A stretch of DNA of 64,000 nucleotides from Bacilli bacterium (GCA_900753325.1 CAADYO010000028.1:6493-70492); one strand, 5' to 3'. Counted from the first letter of the stretch, positions 33,814-43,228 are shown. Notes: a model not told the origin generated them from the sequence alone. Program-made: numbers and translations.

Positions 33814-36800
33814 ATGAAAAAGTTACTTTATTTACTTATTTTTGTATCATCAATATTTTTTATGAGTATAACTGACGTTTCTGCCTTTTCATCAGCAGAT
33901 TATAAAAATCGTAGTTTATGTGGAAATTATGAATTAGCTGGTTTTCATTCTGATGGAGTAATTGATACAGTTAACTGCTACAGTACCTATGAAGAAGCAA
34001 GAAGAGATATGAATTCCAACGGAGCAATTGACTTAGCTATTATGACAAAACTAAATGGTGAAACAAGAATTCTTGATGCTAACATGGCCTTAGTAGATTT
34101 AAGTGTTCATGGAAATACAACTGTTAGTTTTTATGATACTATTAATTTAAAATATGACTATACTTACATGAATAATTATAATACATATGGTGCTAGTGAT
34201 GGTGTTTTAGTAGATGTCGGTTATTCCCCAACAAAAAATGTTTGGGCAGGAAAAGTAACAATAGCTAACTTTACTGGATGGGTAACTTATGGAAATTATG
34301 AAATAGTTCCGATTACCTGGGTAAAGTCAAACAGTTCATATACTGTAACTAATGAATCTATAAGACACAATTACATATCAAAAATACAAGAGCCATATTA
34401 CGGTTCGTCTGGTAATACTATTGGACCAAAACCAGATATGTTATCATCAGGTACTTACTATAGTTATGATGGTAACTATTTCTATACTGATCTACAGACT
34501 TTAATTAGAGACTATAGAGCCAATACTAGAAATAATTCAGTAAACAAAAATAAACCATATTATAACTATTATATGTACTTATCAAATCACAGTAGAACAG
34601 CATATTCTTCTGCTAATATAGATGAATACATAAGGAATAATATGGGTATTACTCAAGATGCTTATGGCAAAAAATATTACAAAAATAACTCAAGATTATA
34701 TGGAAAAGGTCAATTTTTCTATTATGCACAAGAAAAGTATGGTGTAAATGCACTTCTTTCTCTAAGTCTAAGTAGAAATGAAACTGCCAACGGTCGAAGC
34801 AATTTAGCTATTGTTAAAAATAATGGCTTTGGTTTGGATGCTGTTGATTCTAATCCTACTCAAGCTGCTAAATGGTATTCATCATTTGCTAGTAGTATTT
34901 TAGGATATGCTTCAAAATACGTAACATATGGTTTTTCTCATCCAAGAAGCTGGAAATATTTTGGATCTCAATTTGGAGATAAAAAATTAGGAATGAATGT
35001 AAAATATGCCTCAGATCCATATTGGAGTGAAAAGATGGCTAGTAATTACTATAGCTTTGATAAGTCAAAAGGCCTTCAAGATTACAATTTTTATCAATTA
35101 GGAGTAGTAACACAATCTGTAAACGCTATGAGTGATTCTAGTAATAGTTCAAGATTCGTCTACAAATATACAGAAGCAGGAGATGCACTTATTATCCTTG
35201 GTGAAAAACAAGGAGAAAATGTTAATGGTAACACTACCTGGTACAAAGTAGTAAGTGATTTAAATATTGATTCTAATTTCAATGAAATAACTTCTGGAAA
35301 TTATAACTGGAATAGTTATGTCTATATACCTGCTGCTTATGTATTAAAAATTAATACTGGTAAAAATGGTTATATATCACCAAATGATGTAACTGAATAT
35401 ATAGACAAAAATTATACTTATGATTTATTTGATACTGGAAATACTCTAAAACCAAAAGTTGCTAAAGCCAAAACAACAACAGCTTATTACTATGATTCAG
35501 CACTTCAAACACCTAAAGGACAAAACTTATTACAAGATCGCTATGTCATGGTTTATGCAGCTGCTTATAATGCTCAAGGAAACCCTGTTTCATACTTAGT
35601 AACCTCAGACTATTTCCATGATCAAAAAGAATGGGTAAGTGCAAATTCTCTAAATTTTGTAACATCAGAATATGCACACGTTACTATGTCAACAACTGGA
35701 AATTATTATAATGAAGTAAATTCTGAACCAATAGAATTAACAACCAATGTAATTAGTGGTTTATATGATAATAGTTATGTTCCAGTATTTGAAACAAAAG
35801 AAGTTGATGGAAGAGTTTGGTTTAAAATCCCAGTAAGCTTATCAAACAATAGTAATGTTTATGGTTGGGTTTTAGCAAAAACTGCCGATGCCACACTTAC
35901 TTTAGAAACATATACGTCTGAAAATTCTATTCCGGAAATTCAAGCATCTGATAAAGTAATAGTACAAGGTACAAAAATTGATTTATTAGAAGACGTTACC
36001 GCAACAGATAAAGAAGATGAAAAAATAGAAGTAAAAGTTTTGAATTCTAATTTAGATATTGATAAAGTAGGAACTTACCAAGTAACATATCAAGCAACAG
36101 ATAGTAAAGGTGCTCAAGTAGAAAAAACAATAACTATAACTGTAACAGAAAATAAAAAGCCAGTTATATCAGCCGATGATAAAACTATTACTAAAGGTCT
36201 TCCTTTTGATCCAACTATCGGTGTAGAAGCTTATGATGAAGAAGATGGAAAAATCAAAGCAATTGTTTTAACAAGCAATGTTAATATAAGCGAAATAGGA
36301 ACTTATCAAGTAACATATCAGGCAACAGATAGTTATAATCAAACGGTAGTAAAAACTATAAATATAACAGTAATTGCTAATCAACTACCAACAATAAATG
36401 CCAAAGATAAACAGATATATTTAAATGATGATTTCGATGAATATCAAGATGTAGAAGCAACAGACCCAGAAGATGGAAATATTACAAAAAATATAAAGAT
36501 AAGCGAAAATACTGTAGATACTACCAAAATAGGTGAGTACAAAGTAATTTATGAAGTAACTGATAGTTATGGTGACAAAGTAACTAAAGAAATAAAAGTA
36601 ACTGTAGTTGAAAAGAAGTTAACAGAAACATCAGGTAATCTATACTTCGATTATTTAAAAGAAGTAGATGACAAATTACAATTAAGAGGTTACTTAACCG
36701 TAAATGGTATGAATAATACTTTAAATGAAAAAATAACATATAAAATTATCTTTATAGATGAAAAAGGTAATACATATGAACAAAAAGCTACTAGAATAAC

Positions 36801-37548
36801 TGATTTATCGGATATTAAAAGACCAATATCTGCTCCAGATAATTATAAATATACTCATGCTTGGTTCTATATAAATATCGATATAGATAAGTTACCTAAT
36901 GCTAATTATGTAATGTATGCCGTAGCTGAAAGTGATAAAACTTATTCTAAAGTACTTGTAAATAACAAGTTATATAAAACAGAAATAACTGGATATAAAT
37001 CAAAAAATAAAGTTGTAAATATAAAGAATAATTATGGAAACAAAACATCAGCTGTAACATTATATGTTAGAGATAGTCAACCACAAAAGAATGTTGGTAG
37101 TTACTATAATCAGTTCGATATATGGAGAACATTAGAATTTGTAGATAATAAATTACATATAAAAGGTGCATCATACTCCTATGGAATGAATTTATCATCA
37201 ATAAGTAAAGTAGAAAGAAAGATAATTTTTGAGAATAAAGAAACATATAAAAATTATACATATACTCTAGGAAGTATAACTAATGGATTATATAAAGTAG
37301 CTTTACCAGAGTCCGATAACTTAGATAAGACAAGAGCTTGGTATGACGCTACAATAGATGTAAGTAAATTAGAAAAAGGTACTTACTCAATCTTTATCAC
37401 AACAACTTCTAATCTAACTGATATTTCAGAATTAAATGATAATTTAAGAAGAAGTCTAACAGATAAAAAAACAACCATCAACAACAAGAATTATCAATTA
37501 AAACTAGATACTAAAAATGGTAATAACATTGAACTTGTAGTTAGTTAA
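33814..37548 (+). CDS. Large secreted glucosaminidase-type autolysin with SH3-like, Ig-like and duplicated C-terminal modules
   Basis: A 1244-residue secreted protein. Residues 1-25 are a signal peptide ending SVA-like (TDVSAFSS). A glucosaminidase domain lies at about 290-410; LLSLSLSRNETANGRSNLA includes the probable catalytic Glu323, and the FSHPRSW and YASDPYW segments are typical of LytG/Auto-type enzymes. These cleave the GlcNAc bond in peptidoglycan. SH3-like wall-binding regions follow (about 430-700). Three Ig-like repeats of the DUF5011 type begin near 706, 780 and 856, each with YQVTYQATDS or YKVIYEVTDS. Two related modules of about 145 residues (from about 940 and 1098) share patterns such as KLxLRG...GMN and HAWF/RAWYD. 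The start follows ATGGAGGTAG. A WalR-like repeat precedes its promoter. No sorting signal or membrane anchor is seen at the C-terminus. Confidence 0.87.
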   Translation: MKKLLYLLIFVSSIFFMSITDVSAFSSADYKNRSLCGNYELAGFHSDGVIDTVNCYSTYEEARRDMNSNGAIDLAIMTKLNGETRILDANMALVDLSVHGNTTVSFYDTINLKYDYTYMNNYNTYGASDGVLVDVGYSPTKNVWAGKVTIANFTGWVTYGNYEIVPITWVKSNSSYTVTNESIRHNYISKIQEPYYGSSGNTIGPKPDMLSSGTYYSYDGNYFYTDLQTLIRDYRANTRNNSVNKNKPYYNYYMYLSNHSRTAYSSANIDEYIRNNMGITQDAYGKKYYKNNSRLYGKGQFFYYAQEKYGVNALLSLSLSRNETANGRSNLAIVKNNGFGLDAVDSNPTQAAKWYSSFASSILGYASKYVTYGFSHPRSWKYFGSQFGDKKLGMNVKYASDPYWSEKMASNYYSFDKSKGLQDYNFYQLGVVTQSVNAMSDSSNSSRFVYKYTEAGDALIILGEKQGENVNGNTTWYKVVSDLNIDSNFNEITSGNYNWNSYVYIPAAYVLKINTGKNGYISPNDVTEYIDKNYTYDLFDTGNTLKPKVAKAKTTTAYYYDSALQTPKGQNLLQDRYVMVYAAAYNAQGNPVSYLVTSDYFHDQKEWVSANSLNFVTSEYAHVTMSTTGNYYNEVNSEPIELTTNVISGLYDNSYVPVFETKEVDGRVWFKIPVSLSNNSNVYGWVLAKTADATLTLETYTSENSIPEIQASDKVIVQGTKIDLLEDVTATDKEDEKIEVKVLNSNLDIDKVGTYQVTYQATDSKGAQVEKTITITVTENKKPVISADDKTITKGLPFDPTIGVEAYDEEDGKIKAIVLTSNVNISEIGTYQVTYQATDSYNQTVVKTINITVIANQLPTINAKDKQIYLNDDFDEYQDVEATDPEDGNITKNIKISENTVDTTKIGEYKVIYEVTDSYGDKVTKEIKVTVVEKKLTETSGNLYFDYLKEVDDKLQLRGYLTVNGMNNTLNEKITYKIIFIDEKGNTYEQKATRITDLSDIKRPISAPDNYKYTHAWFYINIDIDKLPNANYVMYAVAESDKTYSKVLVNNKLYKTEITGYKSKNKVVNIKNNYGNKTSAVTLYVRDSQPQKNVGSYYNQFDIWRTLEFVDNKLHIKGASYSYGMNLSSISKVERKIIFENKETYKNYTYTLGSITNGLYKVALPESDNLDKTRAWYDATIDVSKLEKGTYSIFITTTSNLTDISELNDNLRRSLTDKKTTINNKNYQLKLDTKNGNNIELVVS

Positions 37549-37550
37549 AA

Positions 37551-37578
37551 GACACTATCAAAATATAGTGTCTTTTTC
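37551..37578 (+). terminator. Terminator of the autolysin gene
   Basis: GACACTAT at 37551-37558 pairs with ATAGTGTC at 37565-37572, flanked by AAAA and TTTTT. Confidence 0.8.
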
Positions 37579-37598
37579 TTATCTTTACTTTACAACTG

Positions 37599-37624
37599 CA
37601 CTGAAAAATAATACAATTTCAGTG
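37599..37624. promoter_or_regulatory. Inverted repeat upstream of the candidate small RNA promoter
   Basis: CACTGAAA at 37599-37606 and TTTCAGTG at 37617-37624 form an 8-bp dyad with a ten-base centre, 25 bases before the -35 of the small RNA promoter. It has no T run and fits an operator better than a terminator. Confidence 0.35.
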
Positions 37625-37648
37625 TAATTGTCAAAGGAGAAAAGAACA

Positions 37649-37677
37649 TTGAAAAAATAAATAAAGTATGATACTAT
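37649..37677 (+). promoter_or_regulatory. Promoter of the candidate small RNA
   Basis: TTGAAA at 37649-37654 and TACTAT at 37672-37677, spacer 17 bp, with TGA at 37669-37671 forming an extended -10. Confidence 0.5.
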
Positions 37678-37683
37678 AAATAC

Positions 37684-37800
37684 GTCAAGGAAACTTGCAT
37701 AAAATAAAAAAGAGGAACATTTAATTAGCGTGAATGTCACCTCAAAATTGTTTTAATTTATTATTGGTAGGCACTCTTAACTTAGAATGTCTATTTTTTT
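37684..37800 (+). ncRNA. Candidate structured small RNA, three hairpins, about 117 nt
   Basis: No coding frame with a ribosome binding site fits this stretch, yet it is dense in RNA-like structure. Hairpin 1 is CAAG-GAAA-CTTG at 37686-37697 with a GNRA tetraloop. Hairpin 2 pairs GAGG (37712-37715) with CCTC (37740-37743) and ACATT (37717-37721) with AATGT (37733-37737), giving an internal loop and an eleven-base apical loop. Hairpin 3 pairs AGGCA (37769-37773) with TGTCT (37788-37792) and TCT with AGA, and is followed by ATTTTTTT at 37793-37800, a terminator shape. A promoter lies just upstream and no plus-strand gene follows, so it is not a leader. It does not match SRP RNA, tmRNA or the riboswitch cores I can recall. 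Small inverted repeats continue to 37875 (CACC/GGTG, GATAC/GTATC). Confidence 0.45.
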
Positions 37801-37890
37801 ATTGTTAGCACCAGTATGGTGAGAAATAATAAAATGATACAAATGTATCTTAAAACTTTAATAATAAAAGTTCTAATAACAAAAACAAAA

Positions 37891-37918
37891 AATTCATACC
37901 ATATAAACAGTATGAATT
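37891..37918 (-). terminator. Terminator of the PASTA-repeat gene
   Basis: AATTCATAC at 37891-37899 pairs with GTATGAATT at 37910-37918; on the minus strand the stem runs into a T run from the A tract before 37891. Confidence 0.7.
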
Positions 37919-37965
37919 CTTTATTTCTTTTATCAAAATGATAATTTAAGTAAACTTAAATATCA

Positions 37966-39828
37966 TTATCTAACAATAGTTAAACTAATTGTATTACAAG
38001 TAGATAGCGTCTTTCCATCATAAATACCAGCATTACATACTGTACCAGATACTGAATCTCCATTACTACAACTATCAACGTAGTTAGCAACTATTGTAAA
38101 CATTGGATAAGCAGCTTTAGTGGCACTTAATGTTTGAGCTCCAGTATTACCTGTAAGAATATAAAAATCTTTATTTTCACAAGTTGGAGTAGAATGTTGA
38201 TTATTATTGCTTCCACCAGAATTATTATTTCTATTACTAGTAGAATTGTTTCTAGTAGGAGCCTTACCATCACTTATTGTAACTGTAACAGTAGTACCAG
38301 CAGAAACTTCAGATCCAGCACTAATAGATTGACTAATTACTTTTCCTTTCGCAACGCTATTACTATACTTATAAACAAAACTATATCCTAAATTAGCATT
38401 TTTAAGTTTAGTAGTAGCCTCATTCTTAGTTAATCCTTTAACATTAGGAACAGATATTTTTTTACCATCAGAAATAGTAACTATAATAGTATCATTATTC
38501 TTTATTGTATCACCTTTATTGTATGAATACTTAATAACTTCTCCAGCAGCAACATCATCACTAAACTCATGTTGTTCCTCATAATTTATGTTGTATTTAG
38601 AAGCCCATTCTCTAAATTCATTTAAATTTTTAAAGCCAGGCATCTTTAATTTACCCTTAGAAACAGTAATTGTAATAACTGTACCTTCTTCAACAACATC
38701 ACCTTTATTATGACTAGATGAAACAACTGAGTTTTCCTTAACACTTTCGTCATATGCATCCTTAAACTCAAGCTTTAATTTATTTTTAATAATCCAATTA
38801 GTAACATCTGTAATACTCATTTTCTTAAAATCAGGAATAACAATTTTCTTTCCCTTACTAACAACAATTTTAACTGTCGTAACATTATCACCAGATATAT
38901 TAACCATACTACCAGCTTTAACATCTTGACTAATTACATAACCACGTTTAATCTTATTAGAAAATTCATAACTAATTTCATATTTAACACCATACTTCTT
39001 TAAATAAAATTCGGCTTCAAATTTACTTTTATTAACTAAACTACTAAGCTTAACTTCACTGTAACCTCTTTCCTCACCATACGAGAAGGTTAGTTTTAAT
39101 TCATCATTTCTCTTAATATTACCAGACTTACTTTGTTCAATTAAAGTATTTTCCTTTTGATCAGATTGTACAAAATCAATTATTACATTACTTAAATTAT
39201 TTTTTGTAAGTAACTTTATAACATCTTCACTTTCCCAACCTAACATATTAGGTAAAACAATTTCTTTATCTGGATTAGGTCCTTCACTAACAGAAACTAA
39301 AACTTTATTAATACCCTTTAACTTAGTACCAGTTTTAACATCTTGGTAAATTATATGATACTCAGGTATGATATCACTATACTCATAATCTTGATCTAAT
39401 GTAATTTTATTATCAGCTGCCCATTCAATAGCCGTAGTTAAACTTTTACCAACTAAATTATCCATAACCATAAGAGTAGGTAGTTTAATAATATTAAATA
39501 TCAATAAAGTACCAAATACTTGATAAATAAAAAGTAATAATAATGCAAAAATATTAGTACCTTTCTTTTTACTAGGATTAGTAACACTAACAGAAACAAA
39601 AAACATTGTAAAAAGAAGAAGTATTAAAGCAAGTATTATATCCTTTAAATTAGAAAGTTTAATAACTGTCCCTCCAAAGTATCCCAAACAACTAATAATA
39701 GTTAAAACCACTAATATATTAATAAAAACATTGCCTGTTCGTCTTTTTTTATCATCAGGACTATCTATCTTCTTAGCAATCTTTTCATCTTTTAAATTAC
39801 TATTTTTATTGCATCTTCTATTTGCCAA
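37966..39828 (-). CDS. Membrane protein with about six extracellular PASTA repeats and no kinase domain
   Basis: A 620-residue protein. After a short basic cytoplasmic N-terminus come three hydrophobic segments (about residues 30-125), then about six PASTA-like repeats to about residue 530. Most repeats end in a VSxGK or ISDGK strand, as in KIVVSKGKKIVIPDFKKM and IVTISDGKKISVPNVKGL. A Ser/Asn linker and a roughly 70-residue C-terminal domain with four cysteines finish it. PASTA repeats bind peptidoglycan fragments and normally sit on Ser/Thr kinases or class B PBPs; neither catalytic domain is present. The start is taken as TTG at 39828, six bases after AGAGGTGA; the GTG at 39837 lies within that site. 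It may sense or tether the cell wall. Confidence 0.83.
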   Translation of the reverse strand: MANRRCNKNSNLKDEKIAKKIDSPDDKKRRTGNVFINILVVLTIISCLGYFGGTVIKLSNLKDIILALILLLFTMFFVSVSVTNPSKKKGTNIFALLLLFIYQVFGTLLIFNIIKLPTLMVMDNLVGKSLTTAIEWAADNKITLDQDYEYSDIIPEYHIIYQDVKTGTKLKGINKVLVSVSEGPNPDKEIVLPNMLGWESEDVIKLLTKNNLSNVIIDFVQSDQKENTLIEQSKSGNIKRNDELKLTFSYGEERGYSEVKLSSLVNKSKFEAEFYLKKYGVKYEISYEFSNKIKRGYVISQDVKAGSMVNISGDNVTTVKIVVSKGKKIVIPDFKKMSITDVTNWIIKNKLKLEFKDAYDESVKENSVVSSSHNKGDVVEEGTVITITVSKGKLKMPGFKNLNEFREWASKYNINYEEQHEFSDDVAAGEVIKYSYNKGDTIKNNDTIIVTISDGKKISVPNVKGLTKNEATTKLKNANLGYSFVYKYSNSVAKGKVISQSISAGSEVSAGTTVTVTISDGKAPTRNNSTSNRNNNSGGSNNNQHSTPTCENKDFYILTGNTGAQTLSATKAAYPMFTIVANYVDSCSNGDSVSGTVCNAGIYDGKTLSTCNTISLTIVR

Positions 39829-39900
39829 AAAAATCACCTCTATCTTTACTTATAATTATATAATAAATAATGTAAAATATAAACACTAATAAGTCCAACG

Positions 39901-39916
39901 AATGTCAAAGAATGTC
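39901..39916 (+). promoter_or_regulatory. AATGTC direct repeat upstream of the polysaccharide cluster promoter
   Basis: AATGTC occurs at 39901-39906 and 39911-39916, one helical turn apart and 14 bases before the -35. It resembles the TGTCAA pair upstream of the autolysin gene, but the spacing is ten rather than eleven bases. Confidence 0.3.
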
Positions 39917-39930
39917 TATAATTCCTATAT

Positions 39931-39959
39931 TTGACTAACTAAACTATAAATGCTATGAT
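39931..39959 (+). promoter_or_regulatory. Promoter of the surface polysaccharide cluster
   Basis: TTGACT at 39931-39936 and TATGAT at 39954-39959, spacer 17 bp, with TGC at 39951-39953 as an extended -10. Confidence 0.7.
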
Positions 39960-39988
39960 GTAAATATAAAATGTTTGAGGTATTTAAA

Positions 39989-42301
39989 ATGAACAAAACA
40001 GTTAAAAATAATTTAAGTAAAATTATAAATATATTTATCTTACTTCAACCAGTTTTAGATTTAATAACTGGTATTTGTCTTCATGAGTTTTCTTTTAATT
40101 TAACACTTGGTATTATAGTTAGAATGTTATTCTTATTATTTATAGCGTATACATCAGTATTTATCTACAAAAGAAAATTATCACTAATATATTATTTAAT
40201 ATTTTCTCTATACAGTATAATTTATTTGATAAATATTTTAATATTTAAAGGAAACAATATCTTTGGAGAACTACAAGGTCTTTTAAGAGTCTTTTATTTT
40301 CCTTCAATTCTAATATCATTATATGATTTAAAAGACGAAGTAAAGATAAGTAATAGTACCTTATTTGCAACACTTTCGCTATATCTAGTATTTATCTTTA
40401 TTCCAATTGTTTTAAATACTGGCTTTAAGAGCTATCAAATAACAAAATCAGGTACACTAGGTTATTATAATTCTGCTAATGAAATATCTGGAATTATTTC
40501 TATATTAACTCCTATAATCTTTATAATGTTTAATAGTAAATCCCACGCTCTTTTTAAGACTCTATATACACTTCTTTATTTAATAGTAATTTTAACTGTT
40601 GGTACTAAAACACCCTTACTTTCACTATTAATAACTATCGCAATGACTTTTATTTGGATAATGATTAAGTCTTACAAAAATAAAAAGTATAAACGAATAC
40701 TTGCCTCTTTCTTAATAATTGTAGTAGGAATAGTAGGTTTAATTATTGTTATACCTAAAACAAACTTTTATAAAAATATTAAAGTACACCTAGACTTTTT
40801 AAAAGTAAAAGATGTAACTGATATTATAGATAATGGTAATTTAATAGATCATTTTATTTTTAGTCAAAGAGTAACTTTTCTAACTGATAGAAAAGATGTT
40901 TATGATAATTCATCTATTTCTGAAAAATTATTTGGAATTGGTTATTATCATGATGAAAAGAAAGCAAAACTAGTTGAAATGGATTACTTTGATATCTATC
41001 TAAATCATGGAATCATTGGTTTTATTATATTCATGGGAACATATTTATATGTCTTAATAAATTTAACTAACCAGAAAAGAAAACTTGATTTTAATCTATA
41101 CATGTTAAATATAAGTATATTATTAGTAATATTCCTATCTTTATTTACAGGTCATATAATAACAGCCCCATCTGTAAGTCTAATTGTAATTGCTTTGATA
41201 CTTTCTCTTCAAACTAGAAAGAAAAAAGACTTATTATTTGCTATTAACGATTTAAGAGTAGGTGGAATTGAAACCGCTATTATTAATTTATTAAATAATA
41301 TTAATTATAAAAAATATAATGTTACTCTTGTAATGGAAGAAAAAACTGGAGTACTTCTAAAAGATGTAAATAAGAATGTAAAGGTAGAAGAATTAAAAGT
41401 TTCAAACAATAAAAACGTAATTATAAGAAAAGGAATTAATTTTATTCGTAAATTAAATTTTGCAATCCTAAATTATCATAATTTTGATTTTAGCTGTTGC
41501 TACGCAACATATAGCTTATCAGCTAATAAAGTAGCTTTAATTTCATCTACAAATAATTCAATTTATGTTCATAGTAACTATAACTACATTTACAAAAAAG
41601 AATCAGAATTTAAAGCTTTCTTTAACTGTAGAAATATATCTTCATTTAGAAAGATAATTTTTGTTGCTAACGAGGCAGAAAAAGATTTTGTTAAAATTTA
41701 TCCTGAGTTAAAAAATAAATGTTTAGTTCTAAATAATTTTATCAATCCTGATAAAATGTTGAAACTAAGTACTGAAAAGATATCAGAAGAGCATCCTAAA
41801 AATAAAAAATTATTTGTTTTCATCGGTAGATTAGATGACTCTTCTAAAAAAGTTTCAAGAGCAATAAATTTAGTGAAAAATTTATCTGATGTAAATCTAC
41901 TAATAGTAGGTGATGGACCAGATAAAAAAATGTATGAAGATTTAGTAAAAGAAAATAATTTATCAAAAAAAATAACTTTTGTAGGACAAAAGACTAATCC
42001 TTATCCATATATAAAAATAGCTGATTATATTATTTTAACATCAGATTATGAAGGCTTCCCTGTAACCTATTTAGAAGCTATAACTCTTCATAAAAAACTC
42101 CTAACAACAATAGATGTATCCGATGATGAGATAAATATTGGTAAAGATTATGCTACAATAATATCAAAAGATGAAGATACAATGTTAAAAGACGTCGAAA
42201 AAGAGTTGAAAAATCCAAGAAAAGTAAAACAAATAGATATTAAAAAAATTCAAGTAGAGCGAATGAAAAAGTTAGAAAAAGTATTTAATGAGGTGATATA
42301 A
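39989..42301 (+). CDS. O-antigen ligase/polymerase-like membrane domain fused to a GT4 glycosyltransferase
   Basis: A 770-residue two-part protein. Residues about 10-405 have ten or more membrane helices and the Wzy/WaaL-type central region (GTLGYYNSANEISGIISIL, LTVGTKTPLLSLLI), found in enzymes that polymerise or ligate polysaccharide outside the membrane. Residues about 410-770 are a cytoplasmic GT-B fold transferase of family GT4, with NDLRVGGIETAIINLL, FVFIGRLDDSSKKVSRAI, LLIVGDGPDKKMYEDL and LTSDYEGFPVTYLEA; the EGFPVTYLE motif binds the sugar nucleotide. The ATG at 39989 follows TGAGGT; ATG 39971 has no site. Its stop shares a base with the next gene. The fusion joins an outside-acting and an inside-acting step in one polypeptide. 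Confidence 0.87.
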   Translation: MNKTVKNNLSKIINIFILLQPVLDLITGICLHEFSFNLTLGIIVRMLFLLFIAYTSVFIYKRKLSLIYYLIFSLYSIIYLINILIFKGNNIFGELQGLLRVFYFPSILISLYDLKDEVKISNSTLFATLSLYLVFIFIPIVLNTGFKSYQITKSGTLGYYNSANEISGIISILTPIIFIMFNSKSHALFKTLYTLLYLIVILTVGTKTPLLSLLITIAMTFIWIMIKSYKNKKYKRILASFLIIVVGIVGLIIVIPKTNFYKNIKVHLDFLKVKDVTDIIDNGNLIDHFIFSQRVTFLTDRKDVYDNSSISEKLFGIGYYHDEKKAKLVEMDYFDIYLNHGIIGFIIFMGTYLYVLINLTNQKRKLDFNLYMLNISILLVIFLSLFTGHIITAPSVSLIVIALILSLQTRKKKDLLFAINDLRVGGIETAIINLLNNINYKKYNVTLVMEEKTGVLLKDVNKNVKVEELKVSNNKNVIIRKGINFIRKLNFAILNYHNFDFSCCYATYSLSANKVALISSTNNSIYVHSNYNYIYKKESEFKAFFNCRNISSFRKIIFVANEAEKDFVKIYPELKNKCLVLNNFINPDKMLKLSTEKISEEHPKNKKLFVFIGRLDDSSKKVSRAINLVKNLSDVNLLIVGDGPDKKMYEDLVKENNLSKKITFVGQKTNPYPYIKIADYIILTSDYEGFPVTYLEAITLHKKLLTTIDVSDDEINIGKDYATIISKDEDTMLKDVEKELKNPRKVKQIDIKKIQVERMKKLEKVFNEVI

Positions 42302-43221
42302 TGCCAAAATTTAGTATCATAATTCCCGTCTATAATGTCGAAAAATATTTAAAAAAGTGTCTAGATGGCGTCTTTAATCAAACTTATAAAGATTATGAAG
42401 TAATTGTTGTAAATGATGGTACAAAAGATAACAGTATGGATATTGTAAAAGATTATAATGTAAAAGTTATTAATCAAAAAAATCAAGGATTAAGTGCTGC
42501 TAGAAATGCTGGTGTTAAAAAAGCAATAGGAGATTATTTAATATTTCTAGATAGTGATGACTACTGGGAGAAAGATCTTTTAAAAGAATTATCAAAGTCT
42601 CTTAAAAATAATCCAGATCTAGTAAGATTTCAAATTAATGAGGTCTATGAAGATGGAAGAGTTATTCCATACCAAGAAGAAAGCTTCACAAACCTTTCAG
42701 GACCAGACGCCTTTAAAAAAATAGTTAAATATCATTTTGTAGAAAATGCATGTATTTACGCTATAAAAAGAAAATACTATGTTGAAAATAAATTTGAATT
42801 TAGAAAAGACACTTTACATGAAGACTTTGGATTAATTCCATTAGTAATTATGAAAGCAAAAAGAGTTAATAGTATTAATTATCTTGGCTATAATTACTTA
42901 CAAAGACAAGGTAGTATCATGAGTAATAAAAACTATGAAAAGACTAAAAAGAAAGTTGCTGATATGTATCTTCACTATAATTATTTAATTGAAGAGATAA
43001 ACAAATTAGATGTTGATACTACAATATTTAAAAGCTTTGTAGCAAATAGTTTAATATTAAAAATAACAGAACTAAATTATAAAGATTATAAGTTTTATCT
43101 AAATAAACTAAAAAAAGAAAAAGTATTTGATAATCTTTTGACAGATACAACAGGTAGAAAAGTAAAGAAAGTATTATTAAGATTAAGTCCAAAAAACTAT
43201 TACAAGCTAATTAAAAGGTAG
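42301..43221 (+). CDS. GT2 family glycosyltransferase
   Basis: A 306-residue GT-A fold enzyme. The N-terminal SIIIPVYNVEKYLKKCLDGV and VVNDGTKDNS bind the nucleotide sugar, IFLDSDDYW is the DxD metal site, and GLSAARNAGVKKAIGDYL lies between them. Such enzymes add single sugars to a lipid-linked polysaccharide chain in the cytoplasm. It starts within the TAATG that ends the preceding gene, so translation is coupled, and a paralogous GT2 gene follows seven bases later. Donor and acceptor cannot be told. Confidence 0.92.
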   Translation: MPKFSIIIPVYNVEKYLKKCLDGVFNQTYKDYEVIVVNDGTKDNSMDIVKDYNVKVINQKNQGLSAARNAGVKKAIGDYLIFLDSDDYWEKDLLKELSKSLKNNPDLVRFQINEVYEDGRVIPYQEESFTNLSGPDAFKKIVKYHFVENACIYAIKRKYYVENKFEFRKDTLHEDFGLIPLVIMKAKRVNSINYLGYNYLQRQGSIMSNKNYEKTKKKVADMYLHYNYLIEEINKLDVDTTIFKSFVANSLILKITELNYKDYKFYLNKLKKEKVFDNLLTDTTGRKVKKVLLRLSPKNYYKLIKR

Positions 43222-43228
43222 TGATATT

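Noticed and set aside
37684..37800. The candidate small RNA as a riboswitch or SRP RNA
   Set aside because: No plus-strand gene follows it, and the conserved SRP loop sequence and known riboswitch cores are absent.
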